The notes beneath the pieces were generated by a model, which worked only from the letters and a program-made list of their open reading frames with translations, had not been told where the DNA came from and did no database searches. This document shows, piece by piece, positions 22,803 through 23,264 of a stretch of DNA of 23,264 nucleotides (position 1 is the stretch's first letter; each line of letters begins with the position of its first letter). Made by a program: the position numbers and the translations under genes. Source of the DNA: Dehalococcoidia bacterium (GTDB lineage: Bacteria; Chloroflexota; Dehalococcoidia; GIF9; AB-539-J10); assembly GCA_003562555.1 (NCBI GenBank), contig PWUO01000265.1:1-23264 (forward strand). Reading direction: 5' to 3'.

Positions 22803-23264
22803 CTAGAGTTCTTTCGACCGTGTGTAAGCGGCGGTAATCGCGTCCAATACGACAGATCTGAGGCTGCCCTTCTCGAATTCGCGGAGGGCAGCCGCTGTTG
22901 TTCCTCCCGGTGATGTCACCATATTGCGCAGCTCAGCCGGATGCTTGCCCGACTGCGCAAGATACTCGGTTGATCCTCGCAACGTCTGCAGCGCCAGCCG
23001 CTCGGCCATCGGCCGCGGCATCCCGATCGCGACTGCGCCCTCAACCAGAGCCTCCACGAACAGGAACACGTACGCGGGGCCGCTGCCACTGAGGGCAGTC
23101 GCCATGTCAACGTACTTCTCGTCCGGCACATACAACTCATCGCCCAGTGCAGACAGAATGGCGCGTGCGTGTGCCACATGAGATTCCGACACCTGAGGTG
23201 TTGCCGTCCACACCGTCATGCCCATACCTATCTGGGAGGGAGTGTTCGGCATTGCCCTCACCAC
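22803..23264 (-). CDS. proC: Pyrroline-5-carboxylate reductase, C-terminal part (cut by window edge)
   Basis: The last 153 residues of ProC, which reduces pyrroline-5-carboxylate to proline with NAD(P)H. The RAMPNTP motif lies at the cut edge. The dimerisation domain then shows TALSGSGPAYVFLFVEAL and NMVTSPGGTTAAALREFEKG, both diagnostic. The N-terminal NAD(P)-binding domain (about 115 residues) lies beyond 23264. The first codons in the window are internal valines, not a start. Confidence 0.94.
   Translation of the reverse strand: MVRAMPNTPSQIGMGMTVWTATPQVSESHVAHARAILSALGDELYVPDEKYVDMATALSGSGPAYVFLFVEALVEGAVAIGMPRPMAERLALQTLRGSTEYLAQSGKHPAELRNMVTSPGGTTAAALREFEKGSLRSVVLDAITAAYTRSKEL

Noticed and set aside
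1..23264. CRISPR arrays, insertion sequences, prophage or integration sites
   Set aside because: No direct repeat arrays, transposase or integrase frames, or terminal inverted repeats were seen by eye; gene density and base composition look uniform.

Overview
This 23.3 kb window comes from a GC-rich anaerobic bacterium. Its genes are tightly packed, with many start/stop overlaps. The order clpC-radA-ispD-ispF, with a UVR-containing ClpC, recalls low-GC Gram-positive bacteria and deep-branching Actinobacteriota (Coriobacteriia-like). The many iron-sulfur proteins and a group 4 [NiFe] hydrogenase point to strictly anaerobic energy metabolism. The lineage call is inference; no rRNA or other decisive marker is present.

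Layout. Positions 1-102 hold two abutting minus-strand tRNA genes (one cut by the window edge) with a good promoter at 112-140. From 12154 down to 206 runs one minus-strand operon of 12 genes with almost no spacing. It starts at a TTGACA-18-TATAAT promoter (12267-12296). In transcription order the products are: sulfhydrogenase beta-like Fe-S protein, sulfhydrogenase gamma-like FAD/NAD(P)/[2Fe-2S] protein, formate-dehydrogenase-like molybdopterin protein, a four-cluster HycB/HydN ferredoxin, NuoH/HycD-like, NuoB/HycG-like, NuoC-like, [NiFe] hydrogenase large subunit (NuoD/HycE-like), NuoL/HycC-like, NuoJ-like, NuoK-like, NuoN/MrpD-like and HycF/HyfH-like ferredoxin; counting every product gives 13. 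Just upstream lie three small minus-strand genes: a ferredoxin-thioredoxin-reductase-like protein, a stand-alone cyclic-nucleotide-binding-fold protein and an unrecognised 109-residue protein.

The rest is housekeeping. secG and a SAM hydroxide adenosyltransferase run on the plus strand (13823-14885). They converge on a TSUP transporter and an FmdB-type zinc-ribbon gene. Next come ispF, ispD, radA and clpC on the minus strand (16184-21289), then divergent rsmD-coaD-ferredoxin on the plus strand, and the 3' part of proC at the right edge.

The most notable content is the hydrogenase operon. The membrane arm and [NiFe] module look functional: both CxxC nickel motifs are present, and the tail after the second one resembles HycE. 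The locus resembles formate hydrogenlyase, but the formate-dehydrogenase-like subunit has no Cys or selenocysteine at the expected metal-ligand position. A sulfhydrogenase-type NAD(P)H diaphorase pair is encoded in the same operon. I infer that the complex may be an ion-translocating NAD(P)H-linked hydrogenase. The degenerate molybdopterin protein would act as an electron-wire subunit, as NuoG does in complex I.
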